Origin: an uncultured Oscillospiraceae bacterium | Lineage (GTDB): Bacteria > Bacillota > Clostridia > Oscillospirales > Oscillospiraceae | Direction of reading: 5' to 3' | Assembly (NCBI GenBank): GCA_934659475.1 | Contig: CAKUHX010000004.1 | Location: 1-30,240 of the forward strand | DNA: 30,240 nt | Shown: positions 22,449 through 30,240 of the stretch, one piece after another | Layout of the letters: each line of letters starts with the position of its first letter | Numbering within the stretch: the stretch's first letter is position 1 | The notes under the pieces: model-generated | Databases searched by the model: none | Told to the model about the DNA's origin: nothing | What the model saw: the letters and a program-made list of their open reading frames with translations, nothing else | Program-made: the position numbers and the translations under genes

Positions 22449-23561
22449 GTGAATAAAAATTTTTCCCGGTTCCTTACGGCGCTGTTCTGCGTCTTTCTGG
22501 CGGGCATCACGGTGGTCAGCCTGATCCTGCCCAAGCAGAGCTTTTCCCCTCAGGAGAACCGCTATCTGCAGTCCGCCCCCGTTCTGTCTTGGAAGAACGT
22601 CAAAAGCGGCAAATTCATGTCTCAGGCGGAGGATTGGACCGCCGACCACATCGTCGGACGGGACTTCTGGGTGACCCTGCGGGCCCGGTGCGAGACCCTG
22701 CTGGGCAAAAAGGAGAACAACGGCGTCTATTTCGGTACCGACGGTGAGACCCTGTTTGCCCAGTATACCGCCCCCGCCGATCTGGAGGAGCGCGTGGGCT
22801 ATCTCAACGCCATGGCGGATAAGCTGTCCGTGCCGGTGTACTTCTCGCTGGTGCCGGACAAGAGTTATGTGTACGCCGATCTGCTGCCGGAGGGGGCGCC
22901 CCTGCGGGACGACGGCTCCGCCAGCGTCGCCGCGGCGGGGCTGTGCTCCGACAGGATCGCCTTTATCGACCTGTACGCCGCCCAGTGGGGGGACGACAGC
23001 TTTTACCGCACCGACCACCACTGGACCACTATGGGGGCCTATACGGGGTATCTGACCCTGAGCCAGGCCATGAACGGCTCCTCTACCCTCATGGAGAATG
23101 AGCCGAAGCTGGAGAGCGACCAGTTCTTCGGCACCACCTGGTCCTCCTCCGGGGCCACCTGGGTCAAGCCGGACAGCATCTACACCTGGGTGTCTGACGG
23201 GCTGGGCTTTCAGGTCACCGCCTATCCCGACGGCAAGCCCGTGGAGGGGCAGCTGTATGTGCGGGAAAAGCTGGAAGTGAAGGACAAGTACGCCATGTTC
23301 CTGGGGGGCAACCAGCCCCTGTGCGTCATTGAAAACCCCAACGGGACAAAGGAAAAGCTGCTGGTCATCCGGGACTCCTACTCCGACAGCCTGGCCCCCT
23401 TCCTGGCCCAGGATTATCAGGAGGTGCACCTGTTCGACCTGCGGTATAACCTGACCCCCATCTCCCAGTATGTGGAGGAGAACGGCATCGACCAGGTGCT
23501 GGTGCTGTACTCCGCCAGCAACTTCGCCACCGACGCCAACCTGCGGCTGATCGCCCGGTAA
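22449..23561 (+). CDS. DHHW-family protein (AlgJ/AlgX-like partner of MBOAT)
   Basis: The 370-residue protein has one N-terminal helix (about 8-27), which acts as a signal anchor, and an extracytoplasmic domain of the AlgJ/AlgX-like SGNH kind. The name-giving motif is TDHHW (188-192), with Asp189 and His191 as likely catalytic residues. LLVIRDSYSDSLAPFL (304-319) provides the probable nucleophile Ser310. In the alginate system such proteins take an acetyl group delivered by the MBOAT protein and place it on the polymer. The start is GTG at 22449, with GGAGG about eight bases upstream; only 15 bp separate it from the MBOAT stop. The role here is inferred from that pairing. Confidence 0.88.
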   Translation: MNKNFSRFLTALFCVFLAGITVVSLILPKQSFSPQENRYLQSAPVLSWKNVKSGKFMSQAEDWTADHIVGRDFWVTLRARCETLLGKKENNGVYFGTDGETLFAQYTAPADLEERVGYLNAMADKLSVPVYFSLVPDKSYVYADLLPEGAPLRDDGSASVAAAGLCSDRIAFIDLYAAQWGDDSFYRTDHHWTTMGAYTGYLTLSQAMNGSSTLMENEPKLESDQFFGTTWSSSGATWVKPDSIYTWVSDGLGFQVTAYPDGKPVEGQLYVREKLEVKDKYAMFLGGNQPLCVIENPNGTKEKLLVIRDSYSDSLAPFLAQDYQEVHLFDLRYNLTPISQYVEENGIDQVLVLYSASNFATDANLRLIAR

Positions 23562-23592
23562 GGCAGGAAAAATCAACTCCCAATTCTTTTTT

Positions 23593-23625
23593 GTGTTCCC
23601 CGCCCCCGCAGGGGGCGGGGAACAC
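23593..23625. terminator. GC-rich hairpin after the DHHW gene
   Basis: A perfect 15-bp stem (23593-23607 with 23611-23625, loop GCA) lies 31 bp after the DHHW stop, with a T run just before it. It is the first of two hairpins between convergent genes. Confidence 0.7.
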
Positions 23626-23673
23626 TGGTATTTCTTCTGCAAAGGAACACGAAATGAAATGGGGATAAAATTA

Positions 23674-23704
23674 AAGCCCCGGCGCCAAAACGGCGCCGGG
23701 GCTT
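23674..23704. terminator. Bidirectional terminator before the GH26-like gene end
   Basis: A perfect 13-bp stem (23674-23686 with 23692-23704, 5-nt loop) is followed by T-rich sequence on both strands (TTCTTGTTT on plus, TTAATTTTAT on minus). Confidence 0.85.
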
Positions 23705-23719
23705 CTTGTTTGGAGGGGC

Positions 23720-25906
23720 TTAGAACTTATCATACAGGGCGCGGATCAGGACGATGGCCTGCTCCACGGTGGTGTTGGCCTTGGGGGCCACGCCGCTGCC
23801 CTGTCCGGCCATCAGGCCGTTGTTGGTCAGCAGAGCCACGGACTGCACCGCCCAGCTGTCGATGGACGCGGCGTCGTTGAAGCGCTGGGCATCCACCGCG
23901 GTGTTCTTCACGGTCAGGGTGTCGGTGCCCTTGGCGCCGTCCACATACTCGATGGCACGGTTGAGCATCACGCAGATCTCCTGCCGGGTGATGGCGGCGT
24001 CGGGGGCGAACTTGCCCTCCCCCTTGCCGGCGGCCACCCCGGCGGCCACCGCCTTCAGGGCCATGGTGTCGCTGGTGTCATGGAAGGTGTTCTCAGCGGG
24101 GGTGATGGACTTGCCGGTGGCCTTTTCGATCATGTTCACCGCCAGTTCGGCAAACTGCAGGCGGGTGATCGGGTCCTGGTAAATGCCCCGGGTGCGCTGG
24201 GTGATCAGACCCTTGCTGTCCGCGTCCTCCAGCAGGGCCTTGGCCCAGGCGGAGGGAGCGGGAGGCCCGGCGGGAACGGTGAGGGCATAGGTGGCCGTCT
24301 GCTGCTTGAACTGGCCGCCGGAGGCCACGGCGTAGACCTTGTGGGCCCCGGCGCTCAGGGCAGTGGTGTCCAGCTCATAGTAATAGGGGGCCTGGGTGAC
24401 GGTGGCCTTCAGCGCGCCGTCCACATAGTACTGCACGCTGGCGTTCTTTACCCCGGGGAAGCTGACATAGGCGGCCAGCTTGACGGTGCCGGGCTCCTTC
24501 TGCTGATAGGCGCTCAGCTCCTGCCAGTTTCCGGCACCGGCCGTGCCGTCGGTGAGGTAGCCGCCGTTATTGGCGATGGCGGTGCGATAGGCGGACAGGA
24601 CGGTGGAGTTGTCGTTCAGCGCGTAGGAGTAGCGCCCGCCGTTCAGGGTCACGTCGAAGTAGAACACGGCCTTCACCTGGGGGTAGACCATGTTCACATA
24701 GGAGTAGAATTTGTTCAGCTGCTCGGCGGCATAAGCGGTCTGGTCGGCTCCGGTGCTGCTGTCCTGATAGGCGAAGCCGCACTCGCTGATCATCACGGGC
24801 TTGCCGTGGCTCTTGGCCAGCTCCACGATGGGCTTGATGACCACCAGGGGGTCGTAGCTGTATACGCCGGTGCCGTAGAAGGCGTTGCTGCCCACGGCGG
24901 TGGACAGGGCGTAGCTCTGGGCCTTGCCGTACATGTCGTTGTAGTTGCTCTTGTGATAGGTGGACATGCCCACCCAGTCCACATACTGGTCGCCGGGGTA
25001 GAACTGCTGGATGGTCACGTTCCGGTTGCTGATGTCGTTGGGGGAGAACACCATCTGGATGTTCCCGTAGGCGCGGGCGGCATCGGCCACCTTGCGGAAG
25101 GCCTGGATGAACACGGCGGGGTCGCAGTCGGACCAGTTGTTCATCTCCGCCCCCAGACGCAGCAGCACGGTGGCGTTCAGACCGCCCAGAGTGCGCAAGC
25201 TGTCGGCGATGTAGCTGTCGGCGGACAGGACGGCCTGGGCCCCGGCGGTGTTCTCGGAGGAGAAGTTCCAGGCCACCTCCAACACGCCGCCGCTGACGGC
25301 GCGGCGGAAGTTTTCAGAGGTATTCTTGTAGTAGCCCGTCCAGTAGTCCATGGAGTGGCCGTCGTTGAAGGTGACGTACATCAGGGCGGCGGACTCGCCG
25401 GGCTGGTCGTGGCCCAGGGCGCTGCCCAGCCAGGTGCCCTGCTTGGGGCCATAGGAGTAGGAGGAGGCCGCGCTGCCCAGAGCATACAGCTTGGGGGACT
25501 GGGCCGCCTGGAGATAGGTCAGGCGGGCGCTGCCGTCCAGCAGAGTATCGTGATAGCCGTAGCCGTTGTCGTGCAGCCACTGGGCCAGCTCCAGCTGCCG
25601 CTGCAGCCAGGTGACGGCCCCGTTCAGGTCGCCCTGTACCTCGCAGATCCAGGAGGCCTTGGCGCACTTGGGCTCCAGATTCCAGCACACGTCCTGGCTC
25701 AGGCCCAGGGGGCGCAGCAGGTCGTAGGTCTTCTGCACATTGGTCAGGATGGCGGCGGTGTCGCTGCCGGAGGAGATGCTCTCCCACTGGTCATGCAGGG
25801 GCCAGTAGGACTTGGGGTAGGTGAAGGCGGAGACCGCGGCGGACATGCCCACGGTCAGGGCTGCCGCCATGGACAGGGCCAGCAGGCGGCGCAGGAGCTT
25901 TTTCAT
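23720..25906 (-). CDS. Secreted GH26-like glycoside hydrolase with Ig-like and S-layer-homology domains
   Basis: The 728-residue protein has a signal peptide (1-27, ending AVSA), a GH26-like catalytic region (about 160-450), an Ig-like spacer (about 470-543) and three S-layer-homology repeats (about 553-600, 607-655, 676-728). Likely catalytic residues are Glu254 in LRLGAEMNNW, the RxxxEMN acid/base motif of family 26, and Glu375 in VMISECGF, the nucleophile position. Family 26 enzymes mostly cut beta-mannans, but exact substrate is not set by these motifs. The SLH repeats anchor it to pyruvylated wall polymer; the second keeps ITRQE, while the last has a weaker TTVEQ. The ATG at 25906 has GAGAGGT before it; an upstream in-frame start at 25981 overlaps the promoter and was rejected. 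It is single-gene, with its own promoter and terminators. Confidence 0.88.
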   Translation of the reverse strand: MKKLLRRLLALSMAAALTVGMSAAVSAFTYPKSYWPLHDQWESISSGSDTAAILTNVQKTYDLLRPLGLSQDVCWNLEPKCAKASWICEVQGDLNGAVTWLQRQLELAQWLHDNGYGYHDTLLDGSARLTYLQAAQSPKLYALGSAASSYSYGPKQGTWLGSALGHDQPGESAALMYVTFNDGHSMDYWTGYYKNTSENFRRAVSGGVLEVAWNFSSENTAGAQAVLSADSYIADSLRTLGGLNATVLLRLGAEMNNWSDCDPAVFIQAFRKVADAARAYGNIQMVFSPNDISNRNVTIQQFYPGDQYVDWVGMSTYHKSNYNDMYGKAQSYALSTAVGSNAFYGTGVYSYDPLVVIKPIVELAKSHGKPVMISECGFAYQDSSTGADQTAYAAEQLNKFYSYVNMVYPQVKAVFYFDVTLNGGRYSYALNDNSTVLSAYRTAIANNGGYLTDGTAGAGNWQELSAYQQKEPGTVKLAAYVSFPGVKNASVQYYVDGALKATVTQAPYYYELDTTALSAGAHKVYAVASGGQFKQQTATYALTVPAGPPAPSAWAKALLEDADSKGLITQRTRGIYQDPITRLQFAELAVNMIEKATGKSITPAENTFHDTSDTMALKAVAAGVAAGKGEGKFAPDAAITRQEICVMLNRAIEYVDGAKGTDTLTVKNTAVDAQRFNDAASIDSWAVQSVALLTNNGLMAGQGSGVAPKANTTVEQAIVLIRALYDKF

Positions 25907-25952
25907 GGGAAACGACCTCTCTTTTCCGTTTTTTCCGCAGGGGGCGACCCCC

Positions 25953-25981
25953 ATTATACCCGGGGTCCAGCGGGATTTCAA
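25953..25981 (-). promoter_or_regulatory. Promoter of the GH26-like gene
   Basis: On the minus strand TTGAAA (25976-25981), a 17-bp spacer and TATAAT (25953-25958). The leader would be about 40 nt. Confidence 0.85.
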
Positions 25982-26057
25982 GAGGGCGGAGGAAAAGGGA
26001 CAAATTGCGGTTTTGATGGGGAAAATCGGGTTTTCTGGCCTTTTATCCGCTGAAATC

Positions 26058-26086
26058 TTGCGCGGGCAACTGCTGGGTGGTATACT
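26058..26086 (+). promoter_or_regulatory. Promoter of the Nudix-fbp operon
   Basis: TTGCGC (26058-26063), a 17-bp spacer and TATACT (26081-26086) preceded by TGG, which gives an extended -10. Transcription would begin about 17 nt before the GTG start, a very short leader. Confidence 0.75.
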
Positions 26087-26109
26087 GGACGCAGCAGAGG
26101 AGGGATACT

Positions 26110-26586
26110 GTGATCAATTCCACGCTGTGCTATCTCCGCCGGGGACAGGACGTGCTGCTGCTGCACCGCATCAAAAAGAAAAATGACTTGAATCAGGACA
26201 AGTGGATCGGCGTAGGGGGCAAGTTCGAGGATAAGGAGAGCCCCGAGGACTGCGCCCTGCGGGAGATCCGGGAGGAGACCGGTCTGACCGTCACCCGGTG
26301 GCAGTACCGGGGCATCGTCACCTTTGTCTCCGACCGGTGGGAGACGGAATATATGCACCTGTTCACCGCGGATGAGTTTACCGGGCAGCTGAAGGAGTGC
26401 GACGAGGGCGTGCTGGAGTGGATCGCCTGGAAGCGGATGCTGGAGCTGCCCCACTGGAAGGGGGACGAGATCTTCCTGTCTCTCATTGAGAGGGAGGATG
26501 CGCCCTTCTTCTCGCTGAAGCTGCATTACGACGCCAACGACACGCTGCTGTCCGCCGCGCTCAACGGGCAGAGCCTTGAGATCTGA
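26110..26586 (+). CDS. Nudix hydrolase (MutT-like, possible 8-oxo-dGTP diphosphatase)
   Basis: The 158-residue cytoplasmic protein contains a perfect Nudix box at residues 37-59 (Gly37, Glu43, then REIREETGL), which holds the Mg2+ ions for pyrophosphate cleavage. The KWIGVGGKFE lead-in and the overall plan resemble the MutT/NUDT1-type group that hydrolyses 8-oxo-dGTP, but substrate in this family cannot be told from the box. The start is GTG at 26110, six bases after GAGGAGGG; the longer ATG form at 26077 would begin upstream of the -10 box and cannot be transcribed from the promoter found. It is followed after 11 bp by a small unknown gene and then fbp, probably one operon. Confidence 0.9.
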   Translation: MINSTLCYLRRGQDVLLLHRIKKKNDLNQDKWIGVGGKFEDKESPEDCALREIREETGLTVTRWQYRGIVTFVSDRWETEYMHLFTADEFTGQLKECDEGVLEWIAWKRMLELPHWKGDEIFLSLIEREDAPFFSLKLHYDANDTLLSAALNGQSLEI

Positions 26587-26597
26587 GGAGGGACACT

Positions 26598-26837
26598 GTG
26601 AGACCGGAATACGCCAATACCTTTGGCCTGCGCAAGGTGGCCAACAGCAGCGGAGAGCTGCTGGAGATCACCCTGGACGCCTCCTATAAGTACATGGAGA
26701 CGACCATCACCGCCACCGCCAAGGGGATCGAGAATATCTCCACCCCCGCCGCCCATCAGGTGGCGTCCATCGTGATGACGAAGGAGACTGCCCTGTCCCT
26801 GCGCCGCCTGCTGGACCAGACCCTGGAGGAGCTGTAA
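26598..26837 (+). CDS. Small protein of unknown function
   Basis: I do not recognise this 79-residue protein. It is soluble, has no signal peptide and no cysteine, and is predicted from residue pattern to have beta-strands in the first two thirds (LEITLDASYKY, TTITATAKG) and a C-terminal helix (ALSLRRLLDQTLEEL). The start is GTG at 26598 with GAGGAGGG six bases before it, as strong as its neighbours, and codon use matches theirs, so it is a real gene. It lies between the Nudix and fbp genes with gaps of 11 and 29 bp, which points to co-expression. Confidence 0.75.
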   Translation: MRPEYANTFGLRKVANSSGELLEITLDASYKYMETTITATAKGIENISTPAAHQVASIVMTKETALSLRRLLDQTLEEL

Positions 26838-26866
26838 CGCCCCATGACCGCTGAAAAGGAGGATGT

Positions 26867-28855
26867 ATGATGCCCAAACAGACCTTTACCGCCGAGGAGC
26901 TGCGCTATCTGAAGCTGCTGGCCCGGGAGTATCCCACCGTACAGGCCGCCAGCACCGAGATCATCAACCTTCAGGCCATCCTGAACCTGCCCAAGGGCAC
27001 GGAGCACTTCATCTCTGACATCCACGGGGAGTACGAGGCGTTCCTGCACATTTTGAACTCCTGCTCCGGGGTCATCAAGGAGAAGATCGACGATGTGTTT
27101 GCCTCCTCCATGCCCAAGGGGGAGCGGGATCAGTTGGCCACTCTGATCTACTACCCCCAGGAGAAGCTGGAGCTCATCGCCCGGCGGGAGCCAGACCCAG
27201 ACGAGTGGTACCGCATCACTCTGCACCGGCTGATCGAGGTGTGCCGCCTGGTGTCCAGTAAGTACACCCGGTCTAAGGTGCGCAAGGCCCTGCCCAAGGA
27301 TTATGCCTACATCATCGACGAGCTGCTGCACACCCACTGGGAGGAGACGGACAAGAAGGAGTATTTCGAGAACATCATCTCCACCATCCTGTCCATTGGC
27401 CGGGCCCCCAGCTTCATCACAGCCCTGTGTCAGGTGATCAAGCGTTTGGCCGTGGACCATATGCACATCGTGGGCGACCTGTTCGACCGTGGCCCCCGGG
27501 CGGACATCATTCTGGACTCCCTGATGGACTACCACAGCGTGGACATCCAGTGGGGCAACCACGACATCCTGTGGATGGGGGCCGCCTCCGGCAGCCGCAC
27601 CCTGGTGGCCACGGTGCTGTCCAACTCTATCCACTACAACAATCTGGAGGTCATCGAGACGGGCTACGGCATCTCCCTGCGCCCCCTGTCCATCTTCGCC
27701 AACGAGGTGTATCAGAACTGCGACACCCACCGCTTTGCCGTCAAGCTGACCGGTGAGGACAAGGAGCACGTCAGCCAGAAGGACCAGCTGCTATCCGCCC
27801 GGATGCACAAGGCGATCACAGTGATCCTGTTCAAGCTGGAGGGGCAGAAGATCCTTCGCCACCCGGAGTATGCCATGGAGGACAGGCTGCTGCTGGACAA
27901 GATCGACTATGCCGGCCGCTGCATCACCATCGGCGGAATCACCTACCCGCTGGAGGACTGCGACTTCCCCACGGTGGACCCGGCGGACCCCTATACCCTG
28001 ACGGAGGAGGAGGAGCAGGTCATCGACCAGCTCACCGCCTCCTTCCGCCGCAGCGAGAAGCTGCAGAAGCATGTGCGCTTTCTGTACTCCAAGGGCTCCA
28101 TGTACCTGTGCTACAACGGGAATCTGCTGTTCCACGGCTGCATCCCCATGACGGAGGACGGCAGGCTGATGAGTTTTACCATCGGCGGGAAGGAGCGCTC
28201 TGGCCGCGACTTTTTGAACTATGCGGAAAAGGCCGCCCGCAAGGCCTATTACGACGCCCCCGGCTCCCCCGAGCGGCAGAACGGCATGGACTTTTTGTGG
28301 TGGCTGTGGGCCGGGCGGAACAGCCCCATCTTCGGCCGGGACCGCATGACCACTTTCGAGCGGCGGCTCATCAAGGACGAGAGCGCCTGGACCGAGCCCA
28401 AGAACGCCTATTACGCCCTGTATCAGGACCCCGCTGTGTGCGACATGCTGCTGGGGGAGTTCGGCCTGGAGGGCCCCCACTGTCACATCATCAATGGACA
28501 TATCCCTGTCAAGGCCAAGAAGGGGGAGAGCCCCATCAAGGGCGGCGGCAAGCTGATCGTGATCGACGGCGGCTTCTGTAAAGCCTATCAGCCTACCAGC
28601 GGCATCGCCGGGTACACCCTGATCTTCAACTCCTGGTGCTTCCGGATCGTCTCTCACCAGCCCTTCGCAGGCCGGCAGGACGCCATCGAGAACGACCACG
28701 ACATCGGCAACAGCTCTGATGTGTTCGAGCGGCTCAGCTCCCGCATGCGCATCTCCCAGACGGACATCGGCCGCACCCTGCGGGCCCAGTCCGACGACCT
28801 GTGCCGCCTGCTGGAGGCCTACCGCTCCGGTGCGGTGACCGAGGACCACAGATGA
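26867..28855 (+). CDS. fbp: Fructose-1,6-bisphosphatase, class III
   Basis: The 662-residue enzyme removes the 1-phosphate of fructose-1,6-bisphosphate in gluconeogenesis. It is the class III type found in Firmicutes, unrelated to the E. coli enzyme. It has the metallophosphoesterase motifs in order: Asp51 and His53 (ISDIHGEYE), GDLFDRG (Asp204) and GNHD (231-233), then the long insertions typical of this class, with NSPIFGRDRMTTFER and NGHIPVKAKKGESPIKGGG in the C-terminal half. Length fits the family (about 640-670). Two adjacent ATG codons (26867 and 26870) follow AAAGGAGG at 4 and 7 bases; the second has the better spacing. It is the last gene of the Nudix operon and ends at a classic terminator. 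Confidence 0.97.
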   Translation: MMPKQTFTAEELRYLKLLAREYPTVQAASTEIINLQAILNLPKGTEHFISDIHGEYEAFLHILNSCSGVIKEKIDDVFASSMPKGERDQLATLIYYPQEKLELIARREPDPDEWYRITLHRLIEVCRLVSSKYTRSKVRKALPKDYAYIIDELLHTHWEETDKKEYFENIISTILSIGRAPSFITALCQVIKRLAVDHMHIVGDLFDRGPRADIILDSLMDYHSVDIQWGNHDILWMGAASGSRTLVATVLSNSIHYNNLEVIETGYGISLRPLSIFANEVYQNCDTHRFAVKLTGEDKEHVSQKDQLLSARMHKAITVILFKLEGQKILRHPEYAMEDRLLLDKIDYAGRCITIGGITYPLEDCDFPTVDPADPYTLTEEEEQVIDQLTASFRRSEKLQKHVRFLYSKGSMYLCYNGNLLFHGCIPMTEDGRLMSFTIGGKERSGRDFLNYAEKAARKAYYDAPGSPERQNGMDFLWWLWAGRNSPIFGRDRMTTFERRLIKDESAWTEPKNAYYALYQDPAVCDMLLGEFGLEGPHCHIINGHIPVKAKKGESPIKGGGKLIVIDGGFCKAYQPTSGIAGYTLIFNSWCFRIVSHQPFAGRQDAIENDHDIGNSSDVFERLSSRMRISQTDIGRTLRAQSDDLCRLLEAYRSGAVTEDHR

Positions 28856-28864
28856 TAAACCCAT

Positions 28865-28903
28865 AAAAAACTTCCCACCCGCAACGCGGGTGGGAAGTTT
28901 TTT
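28865..28903. terminator. Classic bidirectional terminator between fbp and the HAD gene
   Basis: An 18-bp perfect stem (28865-28882 with 28886-28903, loop AAC) begins with six A and ends with six T, so it can end transcription from both convergent genes. Confidence 0.95.
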
Positions 28904-28907
28904 CGTA

Positions 28908-29561
28908 TCACTCCCGGAGCCAGCGGTCCAGGGCGGGCAGATCCTTTGCGATGAACCGGTGGGGCCAGTCCTTGAAGTCCTCCTCCGGCGTGACCCCCAG
29001 CAGGACCGCAGCAAAGTCGCAGCCCGCGTTTTTAGCGGTGCCCGCGTCGATGGTGGTGTCGCCGCAGAACAGCACCTGCTCCGGGGCCAGCCCCATGCGG
29101 GACAGGGCCATGTTCAGCCCCTGGGGGTCGGGCTTGGGCCTCTTTACATCCTCGGTGCCCACGATGGTGGTCAGGGCGTCGGACAGGCCGTAGCGGTGCA
29201 TGATATACTCGATGGTGTCTCGGCTTTTGGTGCTGACGATGCTCGTCTGGATGCCCCGGCCGTGCAGGCCGCGGATCAGCTCCACAGCGCCGTCGAACAG
29301 CACCGTCTCCTCCTTCTGCCGGGGCTTGGCGATGGACAGGAACAGGGGGCGGAACTGGGCCCGGTGGGCGGGGTCGGCGTCGCCGGTGAGCATGGTGTAG
29401 GCATCCTCCAGCAGGTAGCCGATGGTGCCGCGGACGGCTTCCGGGTCGGGCTCGGGCCAGCCCATCTGGGTCAGACCGTAGCGGAACCCCTCGATGATGG
29501 AGGCGGTAGAGTCCCCCAGGGTGTAGTCAAAGTCGAAGCAGACGCCCTTGTACGCTTTCAT
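28908..29561 (-). CDS. HAD-superfamily hydrolase (phosphoglycolate phosphatase-like)
   Basis: The 217-residue protein is a HAD phosphatase with an alpha-helical cap (subclass I). Motif I is FDFDYTLGD with nucleophile Asp10 and acid/base Asp12; the usual DxDGT is DFDYT here. Motif II is Thr111 (IVSTKS), motif III Lys143 (KRPKPDP) and motif IV CGDTTIDA (Asp168 and Asp172). This set resembles Gph/PpaX-type enzymes acting on phosphoglycolate or pyrophosphate; the substrate is uncertain. The cap lies at about residues 17-85. GGAGGG precedes the ATG. It has its own promoter and ends at the shared terminator with fbp. Confidence 0.9.
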   Translation of the reverse strand: MKAYKGVCFDFDYTLGDSTASIIEGFRYGLTQMGWPEPDPEAVRGTIGYLLEDAYTMLTGDADPAHRAQFRPLFLSIAKPRQKEETVLFDGAVELIRGLHGRGIQTSIVSTKSRDTIEYIMHRYGLSDALTTIVGTEDVKRPKPDPQGLNMALSRMGLAPEQVLFCGDTTIDAGTAKNAGCDFAAVLLGVTPEEDFKDWPHRFIAKDLPALDRWLRE

Positions 29562-29597
29562 GTGTGTGCCCTCCGTGAGAAAATAATGTTTTTCCTC

Positions 29598-29626
29598 ATT
29601 TTATCACAGGGCGGGGAAGAGAACAA
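29598..29626 (-). promoter_or_regulatory. Promoter of the HAD gene
   Basis: On the minus strand TTGTTC (29621-29626), a 17-bp spacer and TAAAAT (29598-29603) preceded by TGA, which gives an extended -10. It fits in the 68-bp gap after the deacetylase gene. Confidence 0.6.
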
Positions 29627-29629
29627 GGG

Positions 29630-30240
29630 TCATTCTTCCGGGGGCAGGGACAGATACAGCGCCCCCGCCTGGGGCGTCTCGCCCCGCAGGGCCATGAGCT
29701 GCTCCACGGTGACGAAGCAGAAGCCCCGGGCCTGAAGGGCGTCTACGATCTGAAGGGCGGCCTGTACCGAGGTGGGGTAGATGTCGTGCATCAGGATGAT
29801 GTCCCCGTCCTTGACCTGTTCCAGAACGGAAGAGACGATGCGGGACACGTTCTTGTCCTTCCAGTCCTCCGTGTCCACCGACCACAGGATCAGGGGGCAG
29901 TCCGCCCAGCGACATACGGCGCTGTCCACGATGCCGTAGGGCGGGCGCAGCCAGAGGGAGCGCTGCCCCAAAATATCCATCAGGAGGGCGCGGGTGCTGC
30001 CCATCTGCCGGTCAAACTCCTTCCGGGACAGGCCAGCCACCCGGATGTGGTCATAGGTGTGCACCCCGATCTGGTGCCCCTCGTCCGCCATGCGCCGCAC
30101 CAGCTCCTCCCGGCCCTCGATGCAGGAGCCCACGAGAAAAAAGGTGGCCGGGGCCTCCCGCAGGGCAAGACCGTCCAGCAGGTCGGCGGTGGTGCCGGAG
30201 CGGGGCCCGTCGTCAAAGGTGAGGGCCACCAGGGGGATAC
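29630..30240 (-). CDS. Polysaccharide deacetylase, NodB homology domain (partial, N-terminus cut)
   Basis: At least 203 codons are inside the window, and the reading frame runs on past its right edge, so the true start and any signal peptide are not visible. The NodB motifs are complete: TFDDGP (catalytic and metal Asp), HTYDH (metal histidines), LRPPYG, WSVDTEDW and ILMHDIYPTS (catalytic His region). CE4 enzymes of this kind remove acetyl groups from peptidoglycan, chitin-like or other N-acetylated polymers outside the cell. The protein ends soon after the last motif, as for a single-domain enzyme. Its stop is 68 bp before the HAD gene, which has its own promoter. Confidence 0.92.
   Translation of the reverse strand, partial: IPLVALTFDDGPRSGTTADLLDGLALREAPATFFLVGSCIEGREELVRRMADEGHQIGVHTYDHIRVAGLSRKEFDRQMGSTRALLMDILGQRSLWLRPPYGIVDSAVCRWADCPLILWSVDTEDWKDKNVSRIVSSVLEQVKDGDIILMHDIYPTSVQAALQIVDALQARGFCFVTVEQLMALRGETPQAGALYLSLPPEE

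Noticed and set aside
24080..26053. 657-codon plus-strand frame opposite the GH26-like gene
   Set aside because: Antisense shadow of a gene with signal peptide, catalytic motifs and SLH repeats; it also runs through the opposing promoter.

Overview
The window looks like chromosomal core sequence from a high-GC, Gram-positive-type anaerobe of the class Clostridia, most likely family Oscillospiraceae (Flavonifractor/Lawsonibacter-like). This is an inference. It rests on GC-rich codons combined with strong AGGAGG ribosome sites, Firmicute-type sigma-A promoters (TTGACA-N17/18-TATAAT), lipoproteins, an S-layer-homology protein, a class III fructose-bisphosphatase and DUF4358 lipoproteins. No phage, plasmid, IS transposase, CRISPR array, tRNA or rRNA gene was seen.

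Layout. 1-712: the tail of a Y-family DNA polymerase faces a decayed cation:proton antiporter that has lost about half its length. 713-1133: a gene-free stretch packed with five hairpins, probably a small non-autonomous element. 1134-4181 (minus): add, nicotinamidase, nucleoside phosphorylase and NADH:quinone/azo reductase, with a 105-bp structured repeat between the first two. 4454-11441 (plus): a BMP-type nucleoside ABC importer (lipoprotein, double ATPase, two permeases) followed by two different nucleoside hydrolases. The two divergent units share one promoter region and together form a nucleoside import and salvage locus. It could also take up nicotinamide riboside, because hydrolase plus nicotinamidase would give nicotinate.

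11748-14049: serC-serA, the phosphorylated serine pathway, behind a consensus promoter and a folded leader. 14116-16365: a rhomboid protease and an SNF-family sodium symporter. 16428-19213 (minus): a Zn/Cd resistance unit made of an SmtB/CadC-type repressor, a free-standing HMA metallochaperone and a P1B ATPase that lacks its own HMA domain. A second copy of the 105-bp repeat sits inside this unit. The two repeat copies show compensatory base changes in two stems, so the fold is probably conserved.

19465-23561 (plus): two tandem DUF4358 lipoproteins, then an MBOAT O-acyltransferase and a DHHW (AlgJ-like) partner. This resembles a cell-surface O-acylation module in which the DUF4358 proteins are the uncharacterised part. 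23720-25906 (minus): a secreted GH26-like hydrolase with an Ig-like domain and S-layer anchor. 26110-28855 (plus): Nudix hydrolase, a small unknown protein and class III FBPase. 28908-30240 (minus): a HAD phosphatase and a NodB-type polysaccharide deacetylase cut by the window edge.
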